NCBI RefSeq assembly: GCF_016863475.1
Contig: NZ_BOOY01000008.1
Coordinates: 285,925 to 349,924 of the forward strand
Length of the DNA: 64,000 nucleotides
From: Spirilliplanes yamanashiensis
Lineage (GTDB): Bacteria > Actinomycetota > Actinomycetes > Mycobacteriales > Micromonosporaceae
Reading direction: 5' to 3'
Position numbers and translations under genes: made by a program. The notes under the pieces are model-generated. The model saw only the letters and a list, made by a program, of their open reading frames with translations. It searched no databases and was not told the DNA's origin. Below are positions 46,065-55,080 of the stretch, piece after piece. The stretch's first letter is position 1; the number at the start of each line of letters is the position of its first letter.

Positions 46065-46998
46065 TCGTCCGGCGGTCCGTCACGATCGCCGTGATCAGGT
46101 CGTGCGGGGTGACGTCGAAGGCCGGGTTCGCCGCGGGCAGCCCGGCCACCACCTCGCCCGCCGCCCGGTCCTCGATCTCGACGGCCGCGCCGTCCGGGGT
46201 GTCCGGGTCGATGGTCGACTCGGGCGCCACCACGATGAACGGCACGCCCGCCCGGTGCGCGCCCAGCGCGTGCGCGTAGGTGCCGATCTTGTTGACGGTG
46301 TCGCCGTTCGCGCAGATCCGGTCCGCGCCGACGATGACCGCGTCCACCTCGCCGCGGGCCATCAGGAACGGCCCGGCGCCGTCGACGGCCACCCGGAAGT
46401 CGACACCCGCGCGGCCCAGCTCCCAGGCGGTCAGCCGGGCCCCCTGCAGCAGCGGCCGGGTCTCGCTGGCCACCACGCTCGCCAGGTGCCCGCGCCGGTG
46501 CAGCTCGGTGACCACCCCCAGCGCGGTGCCGCCGGTCACCGCGGCCAGCCCGCCGGTGTTGCAGTGGGTCAGCATCCGCGGCCGCTCGCCGCACAGCTCG
46601 ACCACCAGGTCCGCGCCGCGCGCCGCCATCGCCGCCGACGCGGCGATCTCCTCGTCGCGCACCGCGCGGGCCTCGGCGAGGACCGCCTCGAACCCCCCGG
46701 GCAGCCGCGCCGCCGCCCGCCGGGCGCCGCGGGCCAGGTTCACCGCCGTCGGCCGCGCGGTCTCCACCCGGTGTACGCCCTCGGCCAGCGCCCCCGGGTC
46801 GCCCGCGAACTGCCGGGCCGCCAGGGCCACCCCGAACGCCCCCGCCACGCCCAGGGCGGGCGCGCCGCGCACGGCGAGCCGCCGGATCGCGTCGACCAGC
46901 TCGTCGACCGTGGTCAGCCGCAGCACGTCCAGGGAGTCCGGCAGCGCGGTCTGGTCGATGATCTCGACCGCGCCGTCCACCCAATCGATCGTCCGCAC
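46039..46998 (-). CDS. mtnA: S-methyl-5-thioribose-1-phosphate isomerase
   Basis: A 319-residue enzyme of the methionine salvage pathway, converting methylthioribose-1-phosphate to the ribulose form. RGAPALGVAGAFGVALAAR opens the active-site region, ERPRMLTHCNTGGLAAVTGGTALGVV carries the catalytic Cys, and VDAVIVGADRICANGDTVNKIGTY the catalytic Asp and phosphate loop. Length is typical. It begins 9 bases after the M48-like gene on the minus strand. The downstream overlap with the DinB gene is convergent. Confidence 0.95.
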   Translation of the reverse strand: MRTIDWVDGAVEIIDQTALPDSLDVLRLTTVDELVDAIRRLAVRGAPALGVAGAFGVALAARQFAGDPGALAEGVHRVETARPTAVNLARGARRAAARLPGGFEAVLAEARAVRDEEIAASAAMAARGADLVVELCGERPRMLTHCNTGGLAAVTGGTALGVVTELHRRGHLASVVASETRPLLQGARLTAWELGRAGVDFRVAVDGAGPFLMARGEVDAVIVGADRICANGDTVNKIGTYAHALGAHRAGVPFIVVAPESTIDPDTPDGAAVEIEDRAAGEVVAGLPAANPAFDVTPHDLITAIVTDRRTIRPPASTA

Positions 46999-47007
46999 GC
47001 CGCCACG

Positions 47008-48378
47008 CTAGCGGCCGTGGCGGCCCGAGCGCCTGCGGGTGAGGGCGCGCAGGGCGCCTTTGAACTCGTCGCGGCTCGTGGCGTCGAGGGTCGCCGCGCC
47101 GCCGAGGCGCTCGCGCAGCACCATCGTGCCGCCGCCGCGCAGCGCCAGCCGGGCCCGCACGGCGCGCAGCCGGCCGGTGGTGCCGCCCTCGACGTCGGCG
47201 AACGGCACGAACGCGTGCCGCTGTGCCAGCTCGTCGCCGGACGCCGACCCGACCAGGGCGCGCAGCCGGTCCCGCCCGCCGCCGGTGTCGGCCGGCGCGA
47301 GCACGAAGCCCTGGTCGAGCAGCACGACGTCGGTGCGCGCCCCGGCCACGTCCAGGGTCATCGCGGCCAGCACGCCGGCGCCCGCCGCGCCGGGGTGGGC
47401 CTCGACCAGGCCGGTGTGCCACAGGTTGACGCCGAGGACGGCGAGCCGGTCGCGGGCCTCGCCGAGGGTCCACGGGGCGCACGCCAGGCGGCCGGTCCCC
47501 GCCAGGTCCAGCGGGTGGCCGGCGCGGTCCATTAGCGGCGCCGGGCCGGTCCACGCGTGCCGGCGGTGCGCCACCTGCGACCGGACGGCGGCCAGCTCCA
47601 GGATCTGCGTCATCGGGTCGGCGAACCGCTGCGCCGCCTCGTCGCGCGGCACGTCCGGCAGCACCTCGGCGGCGACCTCGCCGAGCCGGCCGGCCGCCAC
47701 CAGGTCGAGCAGCTCGGCCAGGCCGATGCCGGGCTGCACGGGGCGGCCGGTGCGCCGGGCGACCGCGCGGAACACCCCGTCGGCCAGCCGCTGCTGCCCG
47801 GCCGCGACCGCAGCGGTGGCGAACTCGTCCCAGCTCACCGGGCGGGCGTCCGGCCACAGGGCGCGCTCCCACCCGGCCGGGTCGGGAAGCAGCTCGACCG
47901 CCGGGTGGTCGTCCGCCGGCTCGCCGCGGGCGGCGAGGAAGTGCCGGAAGCCGCCGGACACGTCGTCGGGCACGCAGCCCGTCGCCGAGCCCGGACGCAG
48001 GTGTTCGTCGAGGAAGCGGGCCCAGGCCGCGGCGACGCGGGGCAGCTCGGGCGGCGCCACCGCCACCGGCCGACGCGGGCCGAACCGGCCGACGGCGCGC
48101 AGGATCGCCGGCCGGGGGCGGTGCCGGAACTCGTGCGCCAGCACCGCGCGCAGCCGGCCGGCGCTCAGCACGGGCAGGAGCGGCAGGCCCAGGGACAGCC
48201 GCCGGGCGCCCGCGGTGACGGCGACGGTCGGCTCGGCGACCAGCCGCAGCTCGCCCGGGGCGCGGGCGCCGGCCTCGGCGGCCAGGCCGGTGGTCAGCGC
48301 CCACAGCTCGGGGGCCTCGTCCGGCTCCACCGGAACGCCGGCCGCCGCCGATGCGCCCACCCGCCCCGCACGCCGCAT
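47008..48378 (-). CDS. M48-like metalloprotease fold, apparently degenerate
   Basis: A 456-residue cytoplasmic protein. AGRLRAVLAHEFRHRP (HEFRH, residues 82-86) is a HExxH motif preceded by the usual M48 N-terminal strands (PGELRLVAEPTVAVTAGARRLSLGLPLLPVL). After it, however, the expected transmembrane helix and the third-ligand region (ELAAD-type helix) are missing: the sequence goes from HEFRHRPRPAILRAVGRFGPRR straight to AVAPPELPRVAAAWARFLDEHL, which normally lies 60-70 residues further on. The rest (up to residue 456) is well formed. It may lack protease activity; mtnA follows 9 bases on. Confidence 0.75.
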   Translation of the reverse strand: MRRAGRVGASAAAGVPVEPDEAPELWALTTGLAAEAGARAPGELRLVAEPTVAVTAGARRLSLGLPLLPVLSAGRLRAVLAHEFRHRPRPAILRAVGRFGPRRPVAVAPPELPRVAAAWARFLDEHLRPGSATGCVPDDVSGGFRHFLAARGEPADDHPAVELLPDPAGWERALWPDARPVSWDEFATAAVAAGQQRLADGVFRAVARRTGRPVQPGIGLAELLDLVAAGRLGEVAAEVLPDVPRDEAAQRFADPMTQILELAAVRSQVAHRRHAWTGPAPLMDRAGHPLDLAGTGRLACAPWTLGEARDRLAVLGVNLWHTGLVEAHPGAAGAGVLAAMTLDVAGARTDVVLLDQGFVLAPADTGGGRDRLRALVGSASGDELAQRHAFVPFADVEGGTTGRLRAVRARLALRGGGTMVLRERLGGAATLDATSRDEFKGALRALTRRRSGRHGR

Positions 48379-48437
48379 CCCCCGATCCTCGCCCGACCGG
48401 GGGCCGGACGTCTCCCGGTCGCACTAACCTGTGCCCC

Positions 48438-49490
48438 ATGACCGCCCGGGAACCCACCGCCGACCTGCGCCGCATCGCCTTCCTGCTGGAACGGGCGAAC
48501 GAGTCGACGTACCGGGTGCGCTCGTTCCGCTCGGCGGCCGCGGCCATCGGCAGGCTCGACCCGGCCGAGGTGGCCGAGCGCGCCGGCAACGGCACCCTGA
48601 CCAAGCTGTCCGGCGTCGGCGACGTCACCGCCCGGTGCATCGCCGAGTCGCTGCGCGGCGAGGAGCCCGTCTACCTGCGCCGGCTGAACGACACCGCGGG
48701 CCGCGACCTGGGCGAGGAGGCGGCCGCCCTGCGCGCCGCGCTCAGGGGCGACTGCCACCTGCACTCCGACTGGTCGGACGGCGGCTCCCCGATCGAGGAG
48801 ATGGCGCTCGCGGCGGTCGAGCTGGGCCACGAGTACATGGTGCTGACCGACCACTCGCCCCGGCTGACGGTGGCCCGCGGGCTCACCGCCGACCGGCTGC
48901 GCAAGCAGCTCGACCACGTCGAGGCGCTGAACGCCGCCCTGCCCGACGGCTTCCGCATCCTGACCGGCATCGAGGTCGACATCAACGAGGACGGCAGCCT
49001 CGACCAGGACGACGACCTGCTCGCCCGGCTGGACGTGGTGGTCGGCTCGGTGCACAGCAAGCTGCGCGACGACTCGGCCCGGATGACCCGGCGGATGCTG
49101 CGGGCCATCGAGAACCCGCACCTGGACATCCTCGGCCACTGCACCGGCCGCAAGCTGACCGCCGGGGCCGACCGGGCGCACCGGGGCGGCCGCACCCGCC
49201 CGCCGAGCGACTTCGACGCCGCCGCCGTGTTCGCCGCGTGCGCCGAGCACGACAAGGCCGTGGAGATCAACTCGCGGCCCGAGCGGCTCGACCCGCCGAA
49301 GCGGCTGCTGCGGCTGGCGCTGGAGGCGGGCTGCCGGTTCGTCATCGACACCGACGCGCACGCCCCCGGCCAGCTGTCGTGGCAGGACAACGGCTGCGAG
49401 CGGGCCGCGCTGTGCGGGGTGCCGGCCGAGCGCATCCTCAACACCCTGCCCGCCGACGACCTGGTCGCCTGGGCGGCCGCGCACGGCTAG
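48438..49490 (+). CDS. PHP-domain phosphoesterase with N-terminal HhH region (PolX-like)
   Basis: A 350-residue protein. Residues 1-95 hold a helix-hairpin-helix region (LRRIAFLLERANESTYRVRSFRSAAAAIGRL, GNGTLTKLSGVGDVTARCIAESL), as at the start of family X polymerases. The rest is a PHP metal-dependent phosphoesterase: RGDCHLHSDWSDGG, YMVLTDHSPRL, ILTGIEVDINEDGSL, VVGSVHSKLRDD, DILGHCTGR, VEINSRP and IDTDAHAP supply the usual three-metal ligands. There is no polymerase core, so it is PHP+HhH only. It may process 3' ends or act on DNA-repair intermediates. ATG 48438. Confidence 0.88.
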   Translation: MTAREPTADLRRIAFLLERANESTYRVRSFRSAAAAIGRLDPAEVAERAGNGTLTKLSGVGDVTARCIAESLRGEEPVYLRRLNDTAGRDLGEEAAALRAALRGDCHLHSDWSDGGSPIEEMALAAVELGHEYMVLTDHSPRLTVARGLTADRLRKQLDHVEALNAALPDGFRILTGIEVDINEDGSLDQDDDLLARLDVVVGSVHSKLRDDSARMTRRMLRAIENPHLDILGHCTGRKLTAGADRAHRGGRTRPPSDFDAAAVFAACAEHDKAVEINSRPERLDPPKRLLRLALEAGCRFVIDTDAHAPGQLSWQDNGCERAALCGVPAERILNTLPADDLVAWAAAHG

Positions 49491-51403
49491 GCCGCGAGGC
49501 CCACCTCCGGGGCGTGCCCGACGGCGATCGAGCGCTCCACCGAGACCGCGTGCCACAGGCAGAACATGACGACCGTCCACACCTTGCGGGAGTGGTCGGC
49601 GACCCCGGCCCGGTGGGCGGCGAGCAGGCCGCGGGCGTACTCCAGGTCGAGCAGGTCGCGGGTCGGCGACGTGGCCAGCAGGTCATCGGCCCACTCGCCG
49701 ATCTCGCCGCGCAGCCACACCCGGGTCGGCGTGGGGAAGCCCAGCTTGGCGCGGTGCAGCACCGAGTCCGGGACGATGCCCGCCATCGCCCGGCGCAGCA
49801 CCACCTTGGTGTCCACCGAGCCGCGTGGCAGCTTCAGCTCCGTCGGCAGGGACGCGGCGGCCGCGTACACGACACGGTCGAGGAACGGCACCCGCAGCTC
49901 CAGCGAGTGCGCCATCGACATGCGGTCCGCCTTGGTGAGGATGTCGCCGGGCAGCCAGGTGGCCAGGTCGACGTACTGCATGGTGGCGGCCGGGTCGAGC
50001 GCCTCCGCCTCGGCGTACACGGGCGCGGTGACGGCGGTGTGCGGGGCGGCCTCGAAGCGCATCAGCGCGGCCTTCTCGGCCGGGGAGAAGATGCGCGCGT
50101 TGCCGTAGTAGCGCTCCTCGATCGGGGTGGTGCCGCGCTGCAGGAAGCTGCGGCCGCGCACCCCCTCCGGCATGACCTCGGCGAGGGCGTGCAGGCCGCG
50201 CTTCATCGGCGCGGGCAGCCGGTCGAGCGCCGCCAGCGACGCCGGCTCGCGGTAGATGCGGTAGCCGCCGAACAGCTCGTCGGAACCCTCGCCGGACAGC
50301 ACGACGGTGACGTGCCGCGACGCGGTGCGGGCCAGGAACCACAGTGGGATCAGCGACGGGTCGGCGACGGGGTCGTCCAGGTACCAGGCGATCCGGGGCA
50401 GCTCGCGCAGCACGTCGGCGTCGGTCACCACGGTCGGGGTGAGCCGCACGCCGAGCTGCTGGGCGGTGTCCTGGGCGATCTCGATCTCGGAGTAGCCGGC
50501 CTCGCCGAACCCGGCCGTGAACGCGTGGATGTCCGGGTCGACCTCGCTGGCCAGGGCCACCACCGCGGACGAGTCGATGCCGCTGGACAGGAACGCCCCC
50601 ACCGGCACGTCGGCGACCAGGTGGGCGCGGACGCTGTCGCGCAGCGCGTCCCGGATGAGCCCCTGCGCCCGCTCGGGCGTGGTCGCGGCCGGGCGCAGGT
50701 CGGGGCGGAACCACCGCTCGACGCGCGGCTCGCCGCCGGGGCTCCAGGTGAGCCGGCGGCCGGGCTCCAGGCGGCGGATCTGCCGGTGCAGGGTGAACGG
50801 CTCGGGCACGTACTGCAGGGTCAGGTAGTGCGCCAGAGCGTCGGGGTCGACGCCGGCCGCCTCGTCGGCGAAGCCCGAGAGCACCTTCTTCTCGCTGGCG
50901 AGGAACAGCCCGTCGGGGGTGAGCAGCGTGTACAGGGGCTTGATGCCGAACGCGTCGCGGGCGGCGTGCACGGTGCCGGTGCTGTGGTCGTACGCCACGA
51001 ACGCGAACATGCCGCGCAGCCGGGGCAGCGCCGCCGGGCCCCACACGTGGAACGCCGCGGCCAGCACCTCGGTATCGCCGTGGGTGGCGAACGTGGCGCC
51101 GTGGTCGCGGGCCAGCTCGGCGCGCAGCTCGCGGTAGTTGTAGATCTCGCCGTTGAACACCACGGTCCAGCGGCCCTGCTCCGGTCCGTCCGGCGGGTAG
51201 TGGGCGGGCTGGGTGCTCTCCTCGAGGTCGATGATCGCCAGGCGCTGGAAGCCGAAGGCGACGCCGGGCCCGTACTCGATGCGGGTGTCGTCGGGTCCGC
51301 GGTGCCGGATGGTGCTCAGCGCCGCGGCGAAGGCCTGCGCCGACGCGGCGTCGGGCAGCCCGGTCGTGGGCAGCGTACTGATGAAGACGCTCAGACCGCA
51401 CAT
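49487..51403 (-). CDS. asnB: Asparagine synthetase (glutamine-hydrolysing)
   Basis: A 638-residue enzyme making asparagine from aspartate and glutamine. Cys2 (MCGLSVF) is the glutaminase nucleophile; RHRGPDDTR, VVFNGEIYNYRELR and HGDTEVL complete the Ntn domain. The synthetase domain has VPVGAFLSSGIDSSAVVALA (the ATP-pyrophosphatase P-loop), VVLSGEGSDELFGGYRIY and YVDLATWLPGDILTKADRMSMAHSLELRVPFLD. ATG 51403 has GGGGAGG upstream. Length and motifs match the actinobacterial AsnB class. It converges with the PHP gene, sharing four bases (CTAG). Confidence 0.96.
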   Translation of the reverse strand: MCGLSVFISTLPTTGLPDAASAQAFAAALSTIRHRGPDDTRIEYGPGVAFGFQRLAIIDLEESTQPAHYPPDGPEQGRWTVVFNGEIYNYRELRAELARDHGATFATHGDTEVLAAAFHVWGPAALPRLRGMFAFVAYDHSTGTVHAARDAFGIKPLYTLLTPDGLFLASEKKVLSGFADEAAGVDPDALAHYLTLQYVPEPFTLHRQIRRLEPGRRLTWSPGGEPRVERWFRPDLRPAATTPERAQGLIRDALRDSVRAHLVADVPVGAFLSSGIDSSAVVALASEVDPDIHAFTAGFGEAGYSEIEIAQDTAQQLGVRLTPTVVTDADVLRELPRIAWYLDDPVADPSLIPLWFLARTASRHVTVVLSGEGSDELFGGYRIYREPASLAALDRLPAPMKRGLHALAEVMPEGVRGRSFLQRGTTPIEERYYGNARIFSPAEKAALMRFEAAPHTAVTAPVYAEAEALDPAATMQYVDLATWLPGDILTKADRMSMAHSLELRVPFLDRVVYAAAASLPTELKLPRGSVDTKVVLRRAMAGIVPDSVLHRAKLGFPTPTRVWLRGEIGEWADDLLATSPTRDLLDLEYARGLLAAHRAGVADHSRKVWTVVMFCLWHAVSVERSIAVGHAPEVGLAA

Positions 51404-51476
51404 CGCGGGCCTCCCCGTTTCTCGTGGTGTGGCGAGAACGTAGGACGGTCGATGTGAAGAAGCTGTGGGGAAAGCG

Positions 51477-51495
51477 CGCGGAATTGGTTTCCGCG
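51477..51495. promoter_or_regulatory. Inverted repeat in the asnB / two-component intergenic region
   Basis: CGCGGAA and TTCCGCG pair perfectly around five bases, 80 bases upstream of the response-regulator ATG and 75 upstream of asnB. It could be an operator for either divergent transcript. No known binding motif is recognised. Confidence 0.35.
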
Positions 51496-51574
51496 ATACT
51501 CGTGGCACTTTCTGGGGAGTTCTTCACGGGAATCTCACAATCGCCGTTGATCGGGTTCGACGGCGGGTGGCACC

Positions 51575-52267
51575 ATGCCGGGAGTGACCGCCCGCATCCT
51601 CGTCGCCGACGACGATCCGAAGCACGCGCAGCTCATCAGGCTGTACCTGGAGCGTGAGGGCCATCAGGTGCTCACGGTGGGCGACGGCCGGGCCGCGCTG
51701 GAGCAGGCCCGCGCCCGCCGGCCGGATCTGCTCGTGCTCGACGTGATGATGCCGCTGACCGACGGCCTGGACGTGTGCCGCATCATTCGCCGCGAGTCGG
51801 ACGTCGCCATTCTTCTGGTCACCGCCCGGACGTCCGAGAACGACATGTTGCTCGGCCTCGACATCGGCGCCGACGATTATCTGACGAAACCGGTCAGCCC
51901 GCGCGAGCTGACCGCCCGGGTGCGCGCCCTGCTGCGCCGCACGGGCCGCGCCGAGGCCGCCCCGCCGGTGCTGCGCGTCGGCGGGCTGGAGATCGACCCG
52001 CAGCGCTACGAGGTGCGGGTGGACGGCGCGCCGGTGGCGCTGACGGCGAAGGAGTTCGGCATCCTGGAGCTGCTGGCGGGCGAGCCGGGCCGGGTGTTCA
52101 CCCGGGCGCAGATCATGGACCGCACGTTCGGCTTCGACCACGACGTGTCCGCGCGCACCGTGGACGCGCACGTGGTCAACCTGCGCCGCAAGATCGAGGC
52201 CGACCCGGCCGACCCGGTGTACGTGCAGACGGTCTACGGGCGCGGTTACCGGATGGCCGAGCGGTGA
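51575..52267 (+). CDS. Two-component response regulator, OmpR/PhoB family
   Basis: A 230-residue regulator. The receiver domain has DDD (12-14), the phosphoacceptor D56 in LLVLDVMMP, LLVTAR and the K105 in YLTKPVSPREL. The C-terminal DNA-binding domain is the winged helix ending VDAHVVNLRRKIEADPADPVYVQTVYGRGYRM. It is coupled to the kinase that follows: its TGA overlaps that gene's GTG (GTGA). The stimulus is unknown; the divergent asnB gene is a possible target. Confidence 0.95.
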   Translation: MPGVTARILVADDDPKHAQLIRLYLEREGHQVLTVGDGRAALEQARARRPDLLVLDVMMPLTDGLDVCRIIRRESDVAILLVTARTSENDMLLGLDIGADDYLTKPVSPRELTARVRALLRRTGRAEAAPPVLRVGGLEIDPQRYEVRVDGAPVALTAKEFGILELLAGEPGRVFTRAQIMDRTFGFDHDVSARTVDAHVVNLRRKIEADPADPVYVQTVYGRGYRMAER

Positions 52268-54033
52268 CCTTCCGGGTCCGGGTGTTCCTGCTGGTGGTCG
52301 TCGTGGCGCTGACCGCCATCGGGATGACCTGGTTCCTCACCCTGAGCCTGGCGGCGCGCGAGTACGAGCGCACCCAGAGCGCCGCGGACCGGCACCGACC
52401 GCAGATCGTCGACGAGCTGGCCCGGTACGGGCTGACCCACGGGGAGTGGACCGGCGTCGCCGCGCTCACGGCCGCGCTGTCCGAGCGCACCGGGCTGCGC
52501 ATCCGGCTGGAGTCCACGTTCGACGACTCGGTTGTCGTCGACACCGACCACCTCGCCGGCCGGCGGGCCCGGGCGGTCGCGCCGGTCCCGACCACGATCG
52601 ACCCGCGCCCGCCGCTCGACCCGCTCATCCGCGGCGAGTTGCAGGGCGATCCCGCCGCCGGGCCGCCCGCCGGGCCCGCCGGTGGGCCCGCGCCGGCCGT
52701 CCCGTGGGGCGTCACCCCGGCCACGCTGTTCACCACGCCGCTGGGCGGGCCCGTGCCGAGGCGCGACCTCAACCCGGCGAGGATGGCGCTGAAGCAGGTG
52801 AACCAGTACCGCGCCGCGCTGCTGGCCCGCGAGTGCCTCGGCGACGACCCGCAGGCCGCGCTGCCGCTGACCGCGTCGCCGTACCTGAGCACCGCGCAGA
52901 TCGCCGCCGGCGGGCCGTGCGTGGAGTCCGCGGCCCGGCAGGTGCTGCAGAGCGACGGACGGGACCGCGACGCGTTCGAGGCGTGCACGGGCCCCTTCGT
53001 CGCCGACCGGTCGCAGTGCATGAGCCGGGCGTTCGCGGCGCGCATCTCCGCGAGCGGCCTGCACCCGCTGCGGATGTTCCTCGGCGGGTTCGAGAGCCCG
53101 GGGCTGCGCAGCCTCGACCCGTCGGCCGCGCTCGGGCTGGCCGGCCTGGTCGTCGTGGCGGTGGCCGGGACGGCGGTGGTGGCCCGGCGGGTGAGCCGGC
53201 CGGTGAACCGGCTGACGGCGGCGTCGCAGCGGCTCGCCGACGGCGACCGGGACGCGCGGGTGCCGACCGTCGGCTCCGACGACCTGGCGCAGCTGTCGCG
53301 CTCGTTCAACCGGATGGCGGAGGCGTTGCAGCGCAGCGAGGAGCGGCAGCGGCTGCTGGTCGCGGACGTGGCGCACGAGCTGCGCACCCCGCTGTCGAAC
53401 CTGCGCGGCTACCTGGAGGGGCTCCAGGACGGGGTGGTGGAGCCGAGCCGCGAGCTGTTCGCCAGCCTGCACGAGGAGACGCTGCTGCAGCGGCGGATCC
53501 TCGACGACCTTCAGGTGCTGGCGCTGGCCGAGGCGGGCACCCTGCACTACGCGCGCTCGCCGGTGGACCTGGCGGAGCTGGCCGCGTTCAGCGCGACCGT
53601 GCACCGGGCGGTGGCGGCGGAGGCGAACGTGGTGCTGACCGTCGAGGCGCCCGCCGAGGTGTGGGTGGAGGCCGACCCGGACCGGCTGCGCCAGGTGCTG
53701 GGTAACCTGCTCACCAACGCGATCCGGCACACCGGCGCGGGCGGCCGGGTCAGCGTGCGCGCCGTCCGCGACGGCGACCGGGCGCTGCTGGCGGTGGCGG
53801 ACACGGGTGCGGGCATCGCCGCGGCGGACCTGCCGCGGGTGTTCGACCGGTTCTGGCGGGCGGACAAGACCCGTCAGCGCGCGACCGGCGGCTCGGGGCT
53901 GGGCCTGACGATCGCGCACCGGATCGTCACCGACCACGGCGGCCGCATCGACGTGGCCAGCGTGGTCGGCGAGGGCACGACGTTCACCGTGCGGCTGGCT
54001 GCGGCGCCGCCGCCGGCGTCGTCGCGGCACTGA
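52264..54033 (+). CDS. Sensor histidine kinase with a large extracytoplasmic domain
   Basis: A 589-residue kinase. TM1 (residues 7-29) and TM2 (287-307) flank a roughly 255-residue external region with four cysteines (C191, C219, C241, C252), including CLGDDP and GGPCVESAARQ, and a Pro/Gly-rich loop (PAAGPPAGPAGGPAPA). Then come HAMP, VADVAHELRTPLSNLRGYLEG (H371, the phosphoacceptor) and the HATPase box NLLTNAIRHTGAGG, DTGAGI, GGSGLGLTIAHRI. GTG 52264 overlaps the regulator's stop. It ends 50 bases past the start of the converging EamA gene's stop region. The ligand is unknown. Confidence 0.94.
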   Translation: MTFRVRVFLLVVVVALTAIGMTWFLTLSLAAREYERTQSAADRHRPQIVDELARYGLTHGEWTGVAALTAALSERTGLRIRLESTFDDSVVVDTDHLAGRRARAVAPVPTTIDPRPPLDPLIRGELQGDPAAGPPAGPAGGPAPAVPWGVTPATLFTTPLGGPVPRRDLNPARMALKQVNQYRAALLARECLGDDPQAALPLTASPYLSTAQIAAGGPCVESAARQVLQSDGRDRDAFEACTGPFVADRSQCMSRAFAARISASGLHPLRMFLGGFESPGLRSLDPSAALGLAGLVVVAVAGTAVVARRVSRPVNRLTAASQRLADGDRDARVPTVGSDDLAQLSRSFNRMAEALQRSEERQRLLVADVAHELRTPLSNLRGYLEGLQDGVVEPSRELFASLHEETLLQRRILDDLQVLALAEAGTLHYARSPVDLAELAAFSATVHRAVAAEANVVLTVEAPAEVWVEADPDRLRQVLGNLLTNAIRHTGAGGRVSVRAVRDGDRALLAVADTGAGIAAADLPRVFDRFWRADKTRQRATGGSGLGLTIAHRIVTDHGGRIDVASVVGEGTTFTVRLAAAPPPASSRH

Positions 54034-54970
54034 CCGGCACCGCCGCCCGCCGGGTCAGCAGGCCCTGCGAGACGGCCACGCCGAGCAGCACGACCACCAC
54101 CCCGACCGGCTGGTTCCACACCAGCGCCTCGCCGAGCACGGTGACGCCGACGACCGTGGCGACGATCGGCATGAGGTAGGTGACCGACGACGAGGTGCTG
54201 GCGCCGGCGACCCGGATGACCCGGAAGTTGAGCAGGAAGGCGACGCCGGTGCCGAGCGCGCCGAGCAGCAGCACGCTCACCACGACGGGCGCGCTCAGCC
54301 CGGCCGGGTTCGGCGGCGCACCCGCGACGAGCGGCGCGGCGATCGCCAGCTGGGCGGTGGCGACGAGCAGCTGGGCGGTCACGATGGCGGCGCCGCTCTC
54401 GCGGCGGCCGGCGACGAACCGCTTCTGGTACGGGATGGCGACGGCGTAGCACATGGCCGCGCCGAAGCACATGAGCTGGCCGGTGAGCTGGGCGCCACCG
54501 AGGTCGCGCCACACGCCGAGCACCACCAGCACGCCGGCGAACCCGACGGCCAGCCCGGCGGCGCGGCGGGTGGTCATCCGCTCGGTGCGGAACGCCACGA
54601 CGGCCAGCGGCAGGGCGACGAGCGGGGTGGCGGCGTTCCAGATGCCGGCGAGCACGCTGGACACCCGCTCCTCGCCGTAGCCGAACAGCGTGAACGGCAC
54701 GACGACGCCGACGGCGGCGACGACCACGAGGTGGCCCCAGAGCCGGGGGTCGCGCGGCAGCCGCTCGCGGCTGACCGCGAGCACGGCGAGCAGGGTGAGC
54801 GCCCCGGCGGCGACGCGGCCGAAGGTCAGCCACAGCGGCGGCAGCTCGCGCACGCCGACCTTGATGAACAGGAAGCTCGTGCCCCAGATCAGGGCCAGGG
54901 TCAGGAACGCGGGCAGCCACGCGCGGAGATCGGCCCGGTCAGGGGTGGTCTGGGTGCTCACCCCTGACAC
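53984..54970 (-). CDS. EamA/DMT-family transporter
   Basis: A 328-residue ten-helix protein of the drug/metabolite superfamily, with two repeats of five helices: AFLTLALIWGTSFLFIKVGV, LTFGRVAAGALTLLAVLAV, and in the second half LLLGALGTGVAFLLNFRVI, SSSVTYLMPIVATVVGVTVLGEAL. The WGTSFLFIKV start is diagnostic of EamA. Likely exports a metabolite or amino acid; the substrate is unknown. GTG 54970 (54961 is an alternative start). It converges with the kinase gene, overlapping 50 bases. Confidence 0.92.
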   Translation of the reverse strand: MSGVSTQTTPDRADLRAWLPAFLTLALIWGTSFLFIKVGVRELPPLWLTFGRVAAGALTLLAVLAVSRERLPRDPRLWGHLVVVAAVGVVVPFTLFGYGEERVSSVLAGIWNAATPLVALPLAVVAFRTERMTTRRAAGLAVGFAGVLVVLGVWRDLGGAQLTGQLMCFGAAMCYAVAIPYQKRFVAGRRESGAAIVTAQLLVATAQLAIAAPLVAGAPPNPAGLSAPVVVSVLLLGALGTGVAFLLNFRVIRVAGASTSSSVTYLMPIVATVVGVTVLGEALVWNQPVGVVVVLLGVAVSQGLLTRRAAVPVSAATTPAAAPQPAAR

Positions 54971-55080
54971 TCTGCCGCCCGCGGCGGTGGCTGTCGCCGG
55001 GTTTTCCCGCCAGCGTCCGCCGGTTTCCGGCCGCGTTTCGGGGCGCGGCCGGACGACCGGCTCGCGTAGGGTCTCGTCGC

